Source: Saururus chinensis (lineage: Eukaryota; Streptophyta; Magnoliopsida; Piperales; Saururaceae). Taken from it: 64,000 bases of DNA. Below are positions 1 to 12,039 of the stretch, in pieces. Every line of letters starts with the position of its first letter. Position 1 is the stretch's first letter. A program made the position numbers and the translations under genes. Below the pieces are notes generated by a model that searched no databases, had not been told where the DNA came from, and saw nothing but the letters and a program-made list of their open reading frames with translations. The stretch spans positions 44,496,668-44,560,667 of the forward strand of contig CP141145.1 of the NCBI GenBank assembly GCA_035235625.1. Reading direction: 5' to 3'.

Positions 1-37
1 AAAATAGCAAAGGGAAAATATGAGTTTAATACACAAG

Positions 38-960
38 TACTCCCTCCATTTTATACAGTGTTTTAAAACCTGACCCGAACCCTAACCCGGATTGACGTTC
101 AAGCTGGTTCAACCAGGTTAAACCCGGATAAATTGTATATAGGGCATAAGGTTCCACAACTTCCACATAACCCTAATATTATATTCTTCTCTCTCTATTC
201 TCCATCTCAGCGGCTTGGCTTTCCCCTCTTCCACCCACCTTCTCTCTGCACCACACTGGTAACCCGACCCTGACCTAACCTAACCTAGAGCATCGTTGAG
301 GCCAACTTCCCCTTCTTATTCTCATCGGCAGCCCTACTCCGACCACTCATCCTCCTCCCCTTTCCTTTCCACCTCCATCCACTCCTCCTCTCTCCACCCC
401 TTTTTCCACGATCCCCCTTCCTCCTCCCTCTACCTCTCTATCGCCTCCGACCTTGATGGCCATCACATCTTTCCCGATGACCCTTGGAGCCCCTCCACCC
501 AACTATTGCCCTCCACTTGAATGCTTGTATCATCATCTCGATCATTTTAATCGTGTATGTTGCACCCTAACGATTCCATCGAAACAATATGGCATGCGGA
601 ATCGAGCTCACCAAAGGGCATCATGGGCCCGTTGTTGCACCAATCGAGGGCGACGAAGCTGCCCACTTACAAAGCAAAGTTATTTTATTGCAACCCAATC
701 GTTCAAATTGACTCAACCCGATTTTTTGGTTGGGCCCTATTGAACCTGTTTGGGTTTTAAACTACGAATTCTATATTAATAGGTACATTTTAAAAATAAG
801 TTTTTTTTATTAAACGGTGAAACCTACAACGAAAAATAAGCTTATGATACTAATCTTTTTTAAGTACTCAATCCCTTAAAATTAACTATATTGAAGCTAT
901 TAATAATAAACCTATTATTTGGCCTAATGGAGTTATTAATGTTTGGACGAAGAGAGAGTA
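38..960. repeat. Possible interrupted Stowaway-like MITE
   Basis: A Stowaway-like end (TACTCCCTCC) begins at 38, and a similar inverted end (GGACGAAGAGAGAGTA) finishes at 960, both with the TA dinucleotide typical of Tc1/mariner insertion. The right end and its AT-rich inner flank look like an ordinary Stowaway element. The left end keeps only about 20 bp before a different repeat begins at about 59. The two ends match imperfectly, so they may come from two separate elements. Confidence 0.3.
59..160. repeat. GTTTTAAAACC-type dispersed repeat, copy 1
   Basis: The block starts with GTTTTAAAACCTGACCCG and continues with CCCGG/GGTTCAACC-like words. Similar blocks occur at 49092-49190 and 43365-43500, so this is a dispersed repeat. 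A rough inverted counterpart (GGGTTTTAAAC) occurs near 750-760, so the unit could be a foldback element of about 700 bp enclosing a CT-rich stretch. No target duplication could be defined. Confidence 0.4.
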
Positions 961-2064
961 TTATGTGGGTCGATACTGAAATGACGCAAAATATGGCAGT
1001 AGGTCACCGAAGTTGTACAAAAAATAACAAAAATTAGCTAGAGAAATTTAACTTCAAAACCATTTGTTTTGAATATACCATTCAATGTGCTCGGGGACGA
1101 GGGTTTAGGGAGAAAACCGTATAATTTGAACAGTTCAATCTAATTAATGGGAAGTGTTTTTTTTTTGGGGGCCACGGAGGAAGGTACATATGTTATACAC
1201 TTATACCCCATCTCATCATTTGCTAGTTTCGAATTTCCAATAACTGATATAATCAGATTCATTTACCATCATTTGTTAGTTTCGTATTTACTGAGGGCAT
1301 TTTAGTCGTACGTCCAAAAGATGTGGAATTATATAAAAGATTATAGGATGTTGGAAAATATAGGTTTATCGTAAAATTGTACAAATTATTATTAAAAAAA
1401 AAATCATGTTTGACAAGTTTGGGCTCTTAGTGTGAGATACTCGGGCTCACGCTGAACTCTTTCCTTATTCAAAAATTTAAATAATTAATAAGAATTGTTG
1501 GATACTAAAGTGGCAACAAGGGGCAGATGAGGAGTCTCTGTTCCATTGGGTGGCAAGTCCGCAAGTACTGAGCCTTGCCTATGACGGCGTGGGAGAGGCA
1601 GACCAGATGAATAACCAACGCTTTCAACTGGAGCAAGGAAAGAAGAATGAGGATAATAATTAACAAAAGATCAATCGGAGGACTGAGGATAAACATATGG
1701 TTTCTTTTATAATATTAAAAAAATTAAGCAGTTTCGAGCGAAGCCAGGTGAGGGGACACAGCACGCAATGGGAAATTTCGGGAATACACTATTTGAATAG
1801 GGGTATTTAAGTCATTCTGCGAAGAAAGGGAGGTGAGAACTAACCAATAGAGGCTAATACCGCTCGATCCCGTTTCAAAACCATTCAAAAAAATTCGAAA
1901 TCCCTCTCCCCTTCCCCACTCCCTCTCCTTCTTCTTCGTCCAGCCCAGAGAGGCCATTCTTCTTCACTTCCTTGCCTTCCCAGGATTCAATCTCCGGCTT
2001 AACCTGTGCTGTTAGTGGGAAGCGGGGGTCTTTGATCCTTGGTCGTCTTTAGGCTTCTGGGTCA
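961..2064 (+). other. Upstream region and 5' leader of the kinesin gene
   Basis: No gene is seen here. The first part is AT-rich. From about 1880 to 2064 the sequence becomes CT-rich with many CCCTCTCC/CTTCTT runs, which is common in plant 5' leaders. No ATG lies between about 1960 and the kinesin start at 2065, so that start is the first AUG of the likely leader. Confidence 0.4.
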
Positions 2065-5000
2065 ATGTCTTACAGAAATCCAACCAGGAGCTCCGCCAAT
2101 GTTGCTCGGAGCCCTTCCAGTGTAAGATTTTACCGCCGGAGTAAAAAGCTCAACTTTGTCTTTTTTTTTTATGTGCATTTGCAGATCTCTGTGTTAATTT
2201 GTTTTCTCTGCTTTTTTTTTTTGGCTTGGGTTGTTTGAAAGCAGAAAAAGGAGAACCTGGACGACATTCCTCTGGACAAGCGGCGGAAGATCGGGGTAGG
2301 TAAACTGGCGGGTGCCGCCAACATCGGCGGACGCACGCGCCAAGCGTTCTCTGTCCTGAACGCTGGACAAGAGATTGGTGAGTCGGCCCCCTCTGAATGC
2401 GACAGTGGCGTCGGCAGTCTCGATTTCTCGAGGGAGGACGTGGATACACTCCTGAATGAGAAAATAAAGGGCAAGAACAAGTTCGATTACAAGGTAGGTG
2501 GATTTCTGATGCCCTGACTCCGTACTTCAGGCGTCTACTTAATTTACAGTTCTTCTGTTAATTTTGTAGGGAAAATGCGAGCAGATGACTGAGTATATTA
2601 AGAAGCTTAGGATCTGTATTAAGTGGTATCAAGAGCTCGATTCCAGTAATCAACTCGAGCGGGAGAAGCTTCAGATGTCGATGCAATGTGCAGAAAGGAG
2701 ATTAGCTGATACTGGTACTTCTATTACTTGCAACTCAGTTGTCGGTGCCAAACTTCAGTTCATAACCTGGTATTTCATCTCTATCCTTATCCAGAGTCGC
2801 AATTAAAGAGCAAAGAGGAAGAGCTCACGACTATTATTTTGGAATTGAGGGAAAATTGTGTTGATTTGGAGCGGAAATTGACGAAAGAAGAGGCTGATAA
2901 ACTGGTTGGATTTTCCACTAAAATAGTATCTTAGGATTTTATTCAATGATCCTTTTCTTCTGACACCTCTGTCCCTGCAGTTTCATAAATTTCTATTCAA
3001 AATGGTTTTGTAAAAATGACGCTGGATGTTTTTTGTTAGTTTTTAGTATCTACATCGATTGTTTCTGAGCATACATTGTTTTTGTTGCCTCTTTCTTTTC
3101 ATACATCTATCTTAATTTGGGCGAAACAACAGGCAGCAATTGAATCGAATAAAAGAGAGTTAGAGGCTAGAATTTCTGCCGAAACGGTGCAAGCTTCTTT
3201 AAAAGAAGAGCTCGGGAAGATGAAAGAAGAAGTATCCAAAGCTAACCAGCATGTATAGCTCAAAATTCAACCCTGCATTATTTTGTATTGTAGATGACTA
3301 TTATTACATTTTGTGCTAGTTAATTTTCTACTTTGATATGCCTTTGCAGATGACATCAATTCTTGAGAATCATAAAAGGTTGCAGGAGTACAACACAAGC
3401 TTACAGCAGTACAATAGCAAACTCCAAATGGATGCTTCAAGTCATAATGAGGCAATTTCAAAACTGAACACTGAAAAGAACACTATGACTGAGATAATCA
3501 GCAAGTTGAGGAATCATAATGATTTGTTGCAGGAGCAATTAACGAATTCCAGGGTAAGAAGGATTTTAGTACGTGAATGTGATGAATCATTTTGAGGAGT
3601 TTCATTATTTATTTTTTGAGATGGTTTTTTGAAACTTGATCATTCATGCAATGCAAAACATAAATTGGCTTTGGGTAAAGTCCTTTTGTATGCAGGAACA
3701 TTTGTTAGAATTGGTTGGAGAATCTGTCCATTCCTTAGTTTAATTTCTTTTTGTTATATTTTATCGCTTTTGTTGCATTTTTATCTGTTTGGACATTCTG
3801 AATTTTCACTTGAATATCTTTTCATAAACATGATTTTTTCGAAGTGTATTATTGATATTAAGCTTTCTATGTATCATATGGAAGTGTTTGCTAATTGCTA
3901 CTTTTGTTGTATTTAAAACTATCTTGTGATATTGCAGCTCTAGTTAGGCATTTGGTTTGATTTTTCCTGATTCATTTATGCATTGTAAACACAGGCATCA
4001 CAACAAGAAGCTGTAAGGCAGAGAGAAGTATTAACAAATGAGGTTAATTGCCTTGGAGGAGAATTGCATCAGGTGAGAGACGAGCGCGATTCTTTAGCAG
4101 CTCAGCGTCAGGCTTTAGCAGCTGAGATGGATAGGTATAAGGAATTGACTGGAAAAACTTCTACTGAACTGGAAGATCTAACGACGAAAATGCATTTGTA
4201 TGAGGTTTGTATATGCATCTGTTGTTATAATTCTCTATCTCTCTATCTATTTCAGCAACCGAAATTAATGTAGTGAATCTATATGGTCCACCATCTCTAG
4301 GATACTTGTTCTTCTCAGCGGGAGCAAATAAGTAGACTGCAGCACCAGCTTGATGCTGCTATTGAGAAGTTGAAGGTATTTGTAGCTTAAATCCTTATTT
4401 TCAAATAAATTTTTTGTTTCAAATTATTTGATATGTTATGTATTTGTGTGATGTTTTCAGTTGGCGGATATGTCAGTATTGGAGAAGAGGGTAGAATGCC
4501 AAGACCAAGAGAAAGCCATAAGGGACTTGGAAGAGCGTTTAGATGAGGCTGAGCTTCGACTAAGAGAAGGAGAAGAGCTGAGAAAGAGATTACACAACAC
4601 CATCTTGGTGATTTATAGTTTCTGCTTTTCTGTTTTCAAATGTTCTATATGAATGAAATTCTGAAGCTTCTTTTATGTTTCAGGAGCTTAAAGGGAACAT
4701 CCGAGTGTTTTGCAGGGTACGCCCATTGTTACCTGATGATGACTGTGGCTGCTCAGAAACGTCTGTATCATATCCTACTTCAACTGAGTTGCTTGGCCGC
4801 GGGATCGAATTGACATATAATGGTGACCGACTGTTTTCATCTGTTTCTTGTATCACATATGTGCTTGGACTTATATGTTCCAACTACTTTCTGTTGCAAC
4901 TATGAGTAGTTGGTGATATTTTTCATTTTGTTGTTGTTGCTAGGAGCACTAGAATTGTATTTTGAGCTAAGAGTTAATTGGGATAGTCAGTCATACAATG

Positions 5001-5784
5001 CGTTATATATTAATTCATATATGATTTTTTGGAGCTCATTTATGCTATCGTATTTTAGGGCAGAAACATCCATTTGCTTTTGACAAGGTTTTCAGCTACG
5101 ATGCCTCACAACAGGACGTTTTTGTTGAAATTTCTCAGCTTGTTCAGAGTGCACTTGATGGTTATAAGGTCCGAATTTTTCTCATGTCATTAGTATAATG
5201 CAAATGATTACATGTATGGAGGTTCCATAGTCTTGCATATTAATAATTTTCATTTGTTTTTTACCAATAAAAGATATGTGATGTTGTAGTATAATAAGTT
5301 TTGTTGCTTTTTCATAAATTCTATTTTTCTGTATTATATGTTATAGAGATATGATTACGCTATCTCTTACAACAGAGTTGGCACAAAATAGGCTGGAATG
5401 GAGGCGTAAGATCCATGTTGCCAACCCCAAATTGTTGGGAAAAGGCATTACTTATTATGATTATGATATGTTATAGAGAAAATTTGCTTTCCATTACATT
5501 AATGGTCATGCAACTTTAATTAAGAAGCATATGCAAACAATTATATGCTATTGATGATTAAGTATTTTACTATAATGATTGAAGAGCTATATGTAAATTT
5601 TCCATCAATAAAAATAGAATTAAGTACAAAATTGGTATTGATTTTTAAAATTAGTCTTGCAATATAGTTATGACATGGAACTCAGATAGATCATATAATG
5701 CATGGAATCTGGTATAATGAATGTCTTGACTCATTGTTCTTCTGGGAATTTGAGCATTGTTTGCAGCTAGATTGTTTATCTTTC

Positions 5785-5827
<43 letters not shown>

Positions 5828-7623
5828 TTATTTATTTTCCTGATTGTTACTTTATTATCTTTTGCCTGGACAGGTTTGTGTATTTGCTTATGGGCAGACA
5901 GGCTCGGGTAAAACCTATACTATGATGGGCAAGCCTGATGTTTCTGAACAAAGAGGTTTGATACCCCGTTCATTAGAGCAGATGTTTCAGACTAGCCAAT
6001 CAAAGCTATCACAGGGATGGTCATACAAAATGCAGGTTATCTCAACATTTGTCAAGTGCCTCAATTTGTTTCTTCTTTTGAATGTTGTTAATGGGCAAAT
6101 TTCTTTTTTTCCTTTCTTGGAGGTGGTTTAAATTAGCATATTTATGTACACAGGCATCCATGCTAGAAATTTACAATGAAACGATTCGGGATCTGTTGTC
6201 CTCAAGCCGCTCTTCTTGTGGAATCAATAATAATGGAAAGCAACATGCTATCAAAATGGATGCAAGTGGGAATATGTTTGTCACTGATTTAACCATAGTT
6301 GATGTCTGCACCATCCAAGAGGTCACCTCCCTTCTGCGTCGAGCTGCCCAAAGCAGGTATTTTATTTTTTCAGTGCTTGCTATCTAGTTATCCAGTTACT
6401 GGGCATATTTTTCTTTGCAGCATAAAGGTGTGATGAGTTCTTTTACTTGTAAAAGTGATCTTTTTTCTTATGGTTTGAAATTGCATTCTTGGATTGTTGA
6501 TTCCTCTGATATGACAGGGCTGTGGGAAAAACTCAGATGAATGAAGAATCTTCTAGGAGTCATTTTGTTTTCACTTTACGAGTGTCTGGAGTTAATAAGG
6601 TATATAGAAATTATTTTGATAGAAACAATATAAGAACATATTGGTTACTTTGTCTTCACGCTTGATATTTTCAATAGAGCACTGAGGAACAAGTTCAAGG
6701 TGTCCTCAATCTCATTGACCTAGCTGGAAGTGAGCGTGTCTCAAAAAGTGGATCAGTTGGGGACCAACTGGATGAAGCAAAGGTAAAATTTTTCCATAGA
6801 AGTGATAAATGTTATTTTTTTTATTTTGTTAATGGTAAGGCTGGTAATGAATGTAATATTTATTACCTGATATTTATTGACTTCCAGGCTATTAATTTAA
6901 GTTTAACAACTTTGAAGAAAGTTATCTCAGCCCTTACAAAAAAAGCCAATCATGTACCATACAGGGAGTCGAAACTTACATACCTTTTACAGGTATGTTA
7001 CGAATATCTTAACTTTTTTTTTTATTTATACCTGTTTTTTGTTGAATACTGAATGCTAAATAAAATATGTAATGGGGTGGTTTGTTTCAATAAAGAATAT
7101 TTTGTAGATTTGGAATAATAGATGACGATACTGTTTTTTAATGCTGTAATTGATTTCTGTACCAACAATTCTCTCTTTAAAATTTAAAATATTCAGATTT
7201 ACATGTCAAGGTGCTTCCTTTGTAAGTTATGGTGATCTACAATGGTGGTTGCCATGTTGCAGTAAGTGAAAAAGAGCGCAATTAAATGGCACTAATGTAC
7301 TTGTTCTATTAATGATTTCTTGCGGTTTTGACTGATGATATTTATTATTCTTAAATTTTGTCTTCTTGGAAGATTTATCATTTTTTTGTTAACATAACTA
7401 TCTGTCTCATGGATTACGTTTTCGTTTTCCATAGCCTTGTCTAGGGGGAGATTCGAAGACACTTATGTTCTTGAATATTTCTCCATCTCCATCTTCCGCC
7501 AGTGAATCACTTGACTCCTTGCGCTTTGCAAACATGGTTAATTCATGTGAAATTGGTGTACCTCGACGCCAGACACACATGCGATCAGCGGATTCTCGTT
7601 TAAGTTGTGGACCACAAGGCTGA
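2065..7623 (+). CDS. Minus-end-directed kinesin-14 (ATK1/ATK5 type)
   Basis: Seventeen coding exons join in frame into 803 codons: 2065-2121, 2245-2493, 2570-2714, 2795-2904, 3133-3252, 3350-3553, 3995-4204, 4301-4375, 4461-4607, 4684-4822, 5059-5168, 5874-6035, 6154-6356, 6518-6599, 6678-6782, 6888-6992, 7435-7623. All introns are GT-AG. The length matches Arabidopsis ATK1 (about 790 aa, from memory). Order: basic N-terminal tail, long coiled coil (about 100-435, with [13 protein letters not shown]), neck [14 protein letters not shown], then a C-terminal motor. The motor keeps the P-loop GQTGSGKT, switch I NEESSRSH and switch II DLAGSE. ATK kinesins bundle spindle and phragmoplast microtubules and walk to minus ends. 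The oddity is that the motor's last three exons are diverged: [13 protein letters not shown] replaces the usual AINKSLSALSDVI, and FANMVN replaces FAARVN. The family is certain. Full motor activity is not. Confidence 0.93.
5375..5475 (+). pseudogene. Short retroelement-tail-like fragment in kinesin intron 11
   Basis: Within the 705-bp intron 5169-5873, one frame reads [20 protein letters not shown] and then stops. This resembles the short 'EWR..IHVADP' tail often left by plant non-LTR reverse-transcriptase sequences (recalled, not searched). No upstream reverse-transcriptase domain is present. It sits in the sense orientation inside the intron and is far from either splice site. Confidence 0.3.
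5787..5835. repeat. (TA)n then (TTTA)n microsatellite in kinesin intron 11
   Basis: An uninterrupted TA run of roughly 35 bp is followed by TTTA units. It ends about 40 bp upstream of the acceptor of the exon that carries the P-loop. Confidence 0.9.
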
Positions 7624-10600
7624 TTTCCTGATGATTGCGTTAAGTTGATCGATTAGTTTATTTCTCTTATATTTGCGAGTTGTTCAGTATGTAGTGAAGT
7701 ATTCATCATAACCCAACAAATTTTATGACGGATGAGCTCCAAGTAATATGTACAGTTGGAGGGATGGTGTTGCTTATTGATTTGTGCCACTAATCGTTGC
7801 CAAGATCATGAAGTTTGTTGTTTTTTCTAAATCTTTAATATTAAAATATTTGGTGTTGCATGAGAGGTACCTGATGAACATCGTGTACATGTCTGTATAT
7901 TTAAGGCACAGACATGTTCGTATATTTAAGGCAAAGACATTGGAAGAGCATGCCTAGTGGGGCTGTTAGTTGCCCATGAATGGCTTGATGCTATGGTTAT
8001 GCATTGTAGTAGTTGGATTTTTGTTATTTGTACTTCTATGATTATGGTGGCATTTATAAGCTCTTTACCAGAACTATGAATAGTGCATGTGTAAAAGGCA
8101 TGTGAAAACTTTTATGTTAAGCATCAAAATAGAAGATTTTTTTATTGTATAAATAGAACAAAATTTACCTCATAAAATGTATTGCAGGTTCAACAAATTT
8201 GTTTTATCTTTGAATCAAAATTAAATATATGGAACATATTGCCACAAGTTGGTAATACATATGTTATTTTATAAAAGTGTTACATATTTTTTTTTAATTT
8301 TGTACAATGAAAAGTTTTTCATAGCAACTATGGAAAATAGAAGATTTAAATAGTGTCATTTACTTTGTGTGCTAGTATTGTAATGATAATTAAACTAGTA
8401 TTGAGTCACAACAAAGTGATAAATAAATTTTATTTAAGAGTGCATAAAAAATATATGCCTTAATTATAAATAATTATAACTACATAATGAGCAAAATTGA
8501 TAGCTCGTTTGCTTGACAATTTTTTTTAGTTATGTTATTTTCTAAAAGTGATCCCATATTATCTAGCATAGGTTAACAATGTAGTGTCCAAGGTTTTTAG
8601 TCCGTTTAAATTGAAACCCAATGTATAAGTAAAGATGTAAACATTTTTTCTTTTTAAAAAATTGGTAGATTTACTTCAATACATTGAAATTATTTTTTTA
8701 TACTTATTATTATTTTTATCTAAATAAACATTGTGTAAAAGAATAATTATTCCAATATGTTGGCCGATCATTAAAGTTATTATAGGGGTGGAGACTATGT
8801 AGTTTCCAAAAGGACAGAGATACATTGTATTTATTATTGTGCCTAATAGAGTAATTGAAAAACGACAATAACATATGGCCATTATATGAATACAAGTATG
8901 CCAACCTAACTAAAGCCATCATGAGAGGAAGGAAATAAAAGGCACAATTTGATTTTCTAAATTTATAACATATATAATGAGCAAATAAAAAGAAGTAAAA
9001 AATAGTTGTGTGGTAAAAAACAACTAAAGAAATTACTTAGATCAGCCATAAATCATCACAATACGAAGTTTTACAGTCTAGATCATTTAAATTAGTCAGA
9101 AGAGAAGCATATAAAAAGCTAGTAATTTATAAATGTAAGGAACCAAATAAAAGTTAAATTATTAAAATAAACAAAGTATAGTTTATTTTGATGCAGAAGC
9201 ACTGTCAACTTAATGTTTAATTGTACCTTGAAATAAAAACTAAACAAAGATAGAGAATAAAAATAACGTCAACACCGATTAATAAACAAATTTTGGTAAC
9301 AAACAATTGGAACAACAAAAAGTACTATTTTCGGTTCCTGTAACCGAGACACATGTAGTTTACCTAACAACTTTATTTGCAATAATTTTCTGATTTATTT
9401 TGAGGAGAAATGTAAATTATTTGTAAATGAGTTCATCTATAATTAATTTGAATCCCCACTCATTGGATACGTTTACAATGTAACAAATGCATATGGTAAC
9501 TTTTTCCTACCATTTTTATCAATATGAATTAAGTACATTATTTAATAACATAAAATATCATAGAGGTTACCTTTAAATCATACATTGAATTGGTTGAGTA
9601 TGAAAATAATTTTTTTGTCTGTGCATCTAAAATACTCATGTTACCAGTTCTATCATTTATATTTGCCCGAAAATAATTTATATATATAAATAATAAGAAC
9701 TTAGTTACAAACTTCATAAAAAAATTTAAATAGATGAAGCTATATATGAAATACACGTGGATTTTCACTATTGGAGTAACATGACATTTATTGCAAAAAT
9801 TAACATTTTGATAATTGTTAATTTTTTGGTTGCATAAACCCATGCTACAACGACAACAAATATAAGCTAAACAAACAAAGGAATGTAATGTTACATATTA
9901 CAAATATCTTTCTCTCTTTATGTGTTTATATGTGTAAAAAAAGAGCAAGTAACATAACTTGAACCAGTTCTTCTTTAATGTTCACGATATGTATAATTTG
10001 TTTTGGGGGTGTTTTCAACCTATTTCAATGCGATATCTTTGTGTCCAGCATATTTGAAACTCCAGACATATTTTTCAAGTACTAACAAAAAAATATATAA
10101 ATTCAAAAGTTTGTTTACATGTAAAAACTTGGTTAAATTTTTTTAACAGCAAAAGTATTTACGAAATATCTTACTACGTTCTAAGTTTTGCAGTTGCTTC
10201 AAACCTTGGTTTGATGGTTATTTTTGTCCTAGTTGTTAATGATAAGGTTAGTCGCTCTACAAATATAATAGTGTGATGATATTATATATAAGATTTATTT
10301 ACGCAATACCTAAGATAAGTTAATCTAAAAAACTTGCCTAATATTTGGGCAAAAAAATTAAGCATACATAGAAATTCTTGCCATGACATACCTCAAGAAT
10401 TGGTACGTCATTTTCCATGATATCTCCCCATAAGCTTATTGAAATTGACATTGTACACCTAAAAACGAAAAACCATTAGAAAACCAACATATCACAAACT
10501 ACAAAATAAGGTTGTGAATTTGATTTTTATCAATCAACTCAACTGATTGAAGATTAACTTCAGTTATGTTAATCGTTCAAGTACCAATACTAATTGCAAC

Positions 10601-10850
10601 TCTAAGGACATCTTAAAAAAAAAGATTAAAAGATTTACTCAATGCATAGATGCGAAGATTTTACTTTTCTAGTATGTGTTCGTACTTATTGTTTCTCTGG
10701 ACTTAAAGTGCATTTAGGAGAGTTATTCCACAATTATCATAACTTGTTATAACAAATTCATCTAGTACAACAATAATTGTTGTACGCTTCTGAACAATGA
10801 CCTTATAGTCGATTGTACTTCATCTAGATCTTGGAGATGAACATTTGATC
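7624..10850. other. AT-rich intergenic region, no gene seen
   Basis: After the kinesin stop codon there is a probable 3' UTR. It includes a small direct repeat near 7900-7940 (ATATTTAAGGCA, twice). The rest is strongly AT-rich with only short chance reading frames. Nothing recognisable as a protein domain, RNA gene or terminal repeat was seen. Confidence 0.5.
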
Positions 10851-11965
10851 AACCAATTTAATATGTAGTACTTTTCGGAGTTATAAACAAGTTGGGAATT
10901 AATATGGACATGAAGAAAAGCTTAATGAACAGAATATGGACTGTCGAGAAAAACTGTCCAGATTGCAGAAACACTGTAGCCGTTCAAATGGGGTCACTTA
11001 CCGTTCGAACGGGATAATGTTATTTTGAAGCAAAACTCAGTTCAAGCGTTCGAACGGGCAAGGCGTTCGAATGACATAACATGCAGTTTCTTAGTTTTAG
11101 CCAATTTTTCAATCCTTTTTATATTGGACTTCTTCATACATATCTTATGCTTATAAAAAGACATATTTGACTTGAAACTAGAGGATTCTAGTAGATTTTA
11201 TAAAGAGAAAAAGGAAGAAGAAGCTGGGAGAGAACTAAAAGCTTTCAGTGGAGATTTAAGTACTTTCTTGTACAATGGAAGGCTAGACTTTTCTTTTACT
11301 TAGGAGTTGATGAAGCTATAGATAAGTTTCATTTTTTTTTCTTTTTAATTTAGATCTCAGTTGTAAATGATGACAATTGTTTGATATGGATTTCCTTTTT
11401 AATGGAAGAGCTTTTCAGGTTTATTCCAATCTATGTTGATTTATTGTCTTGTAAATGATAGATTGATGTGGTTTTGATATTTATATCGATTTTAATTTCT
11501 GTGATTTAGATGAGATGGTTATACAATAGTTTTAATGTTTAGATAATTAATGACTTGGATGAGTTATACTAAGATTAGACGGGTCATGCATATAACTAGT
11601 TTAGTGTAGATGATTCGTGCTATTGTCGACGATAGTTCATGCCATGAAATTTAATTAATGATTCTTTATGACGTAATTCTAGCTTGTAGCTGAGAATACT
11701 TGCTCATATTCACACTAGATGTAGATTAAAAGTTAAGGAATTATTATGGGTCTACAGTGGATTCAATTTCCTTAGTAAATTTATATCATATTAATCTCTT
11801 GTTTTTAAACTAGTTGATTCTTTTCTTTTGATTAATTTAAATTTAAGTTTTTTTTAGTTTTTAATCAACAAATTTCTATTTAGATTTAATAATAAATAAT
11901 CCGTCCCTGAGGTTTGACAACCCTTAAATACTTATCTTAGTACAATTACCTTGTACACTTGCAAA
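10851..11965 (+). mobile_element. Degraded retroelement end and leader-like remnant
   Basis: This stretch has a patch of GTTCGAACG words (10955-11085) like those at 49735 and 57300. It then runs through an AT-rich tract to a segment near 11900-11965 (CCTGAGGTTTGACAACCC, ACCTTGTACACTTGCA). That segment resembles the end of the untranslated leader of Tat/Athila-type LTR elements as I remember it. A similar leader-like stretch lies at 59710-59775. No LTR ends or coding domains were found, so it is at most a fragment. Confidence 0.35.
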
Positions 11966-12039
11966 GAGATTAATTATAAATGACCAGCAACACACTGACC
12001 AATTTCTTTCATAACATAAGTAACACGTATGGTGTTTGA

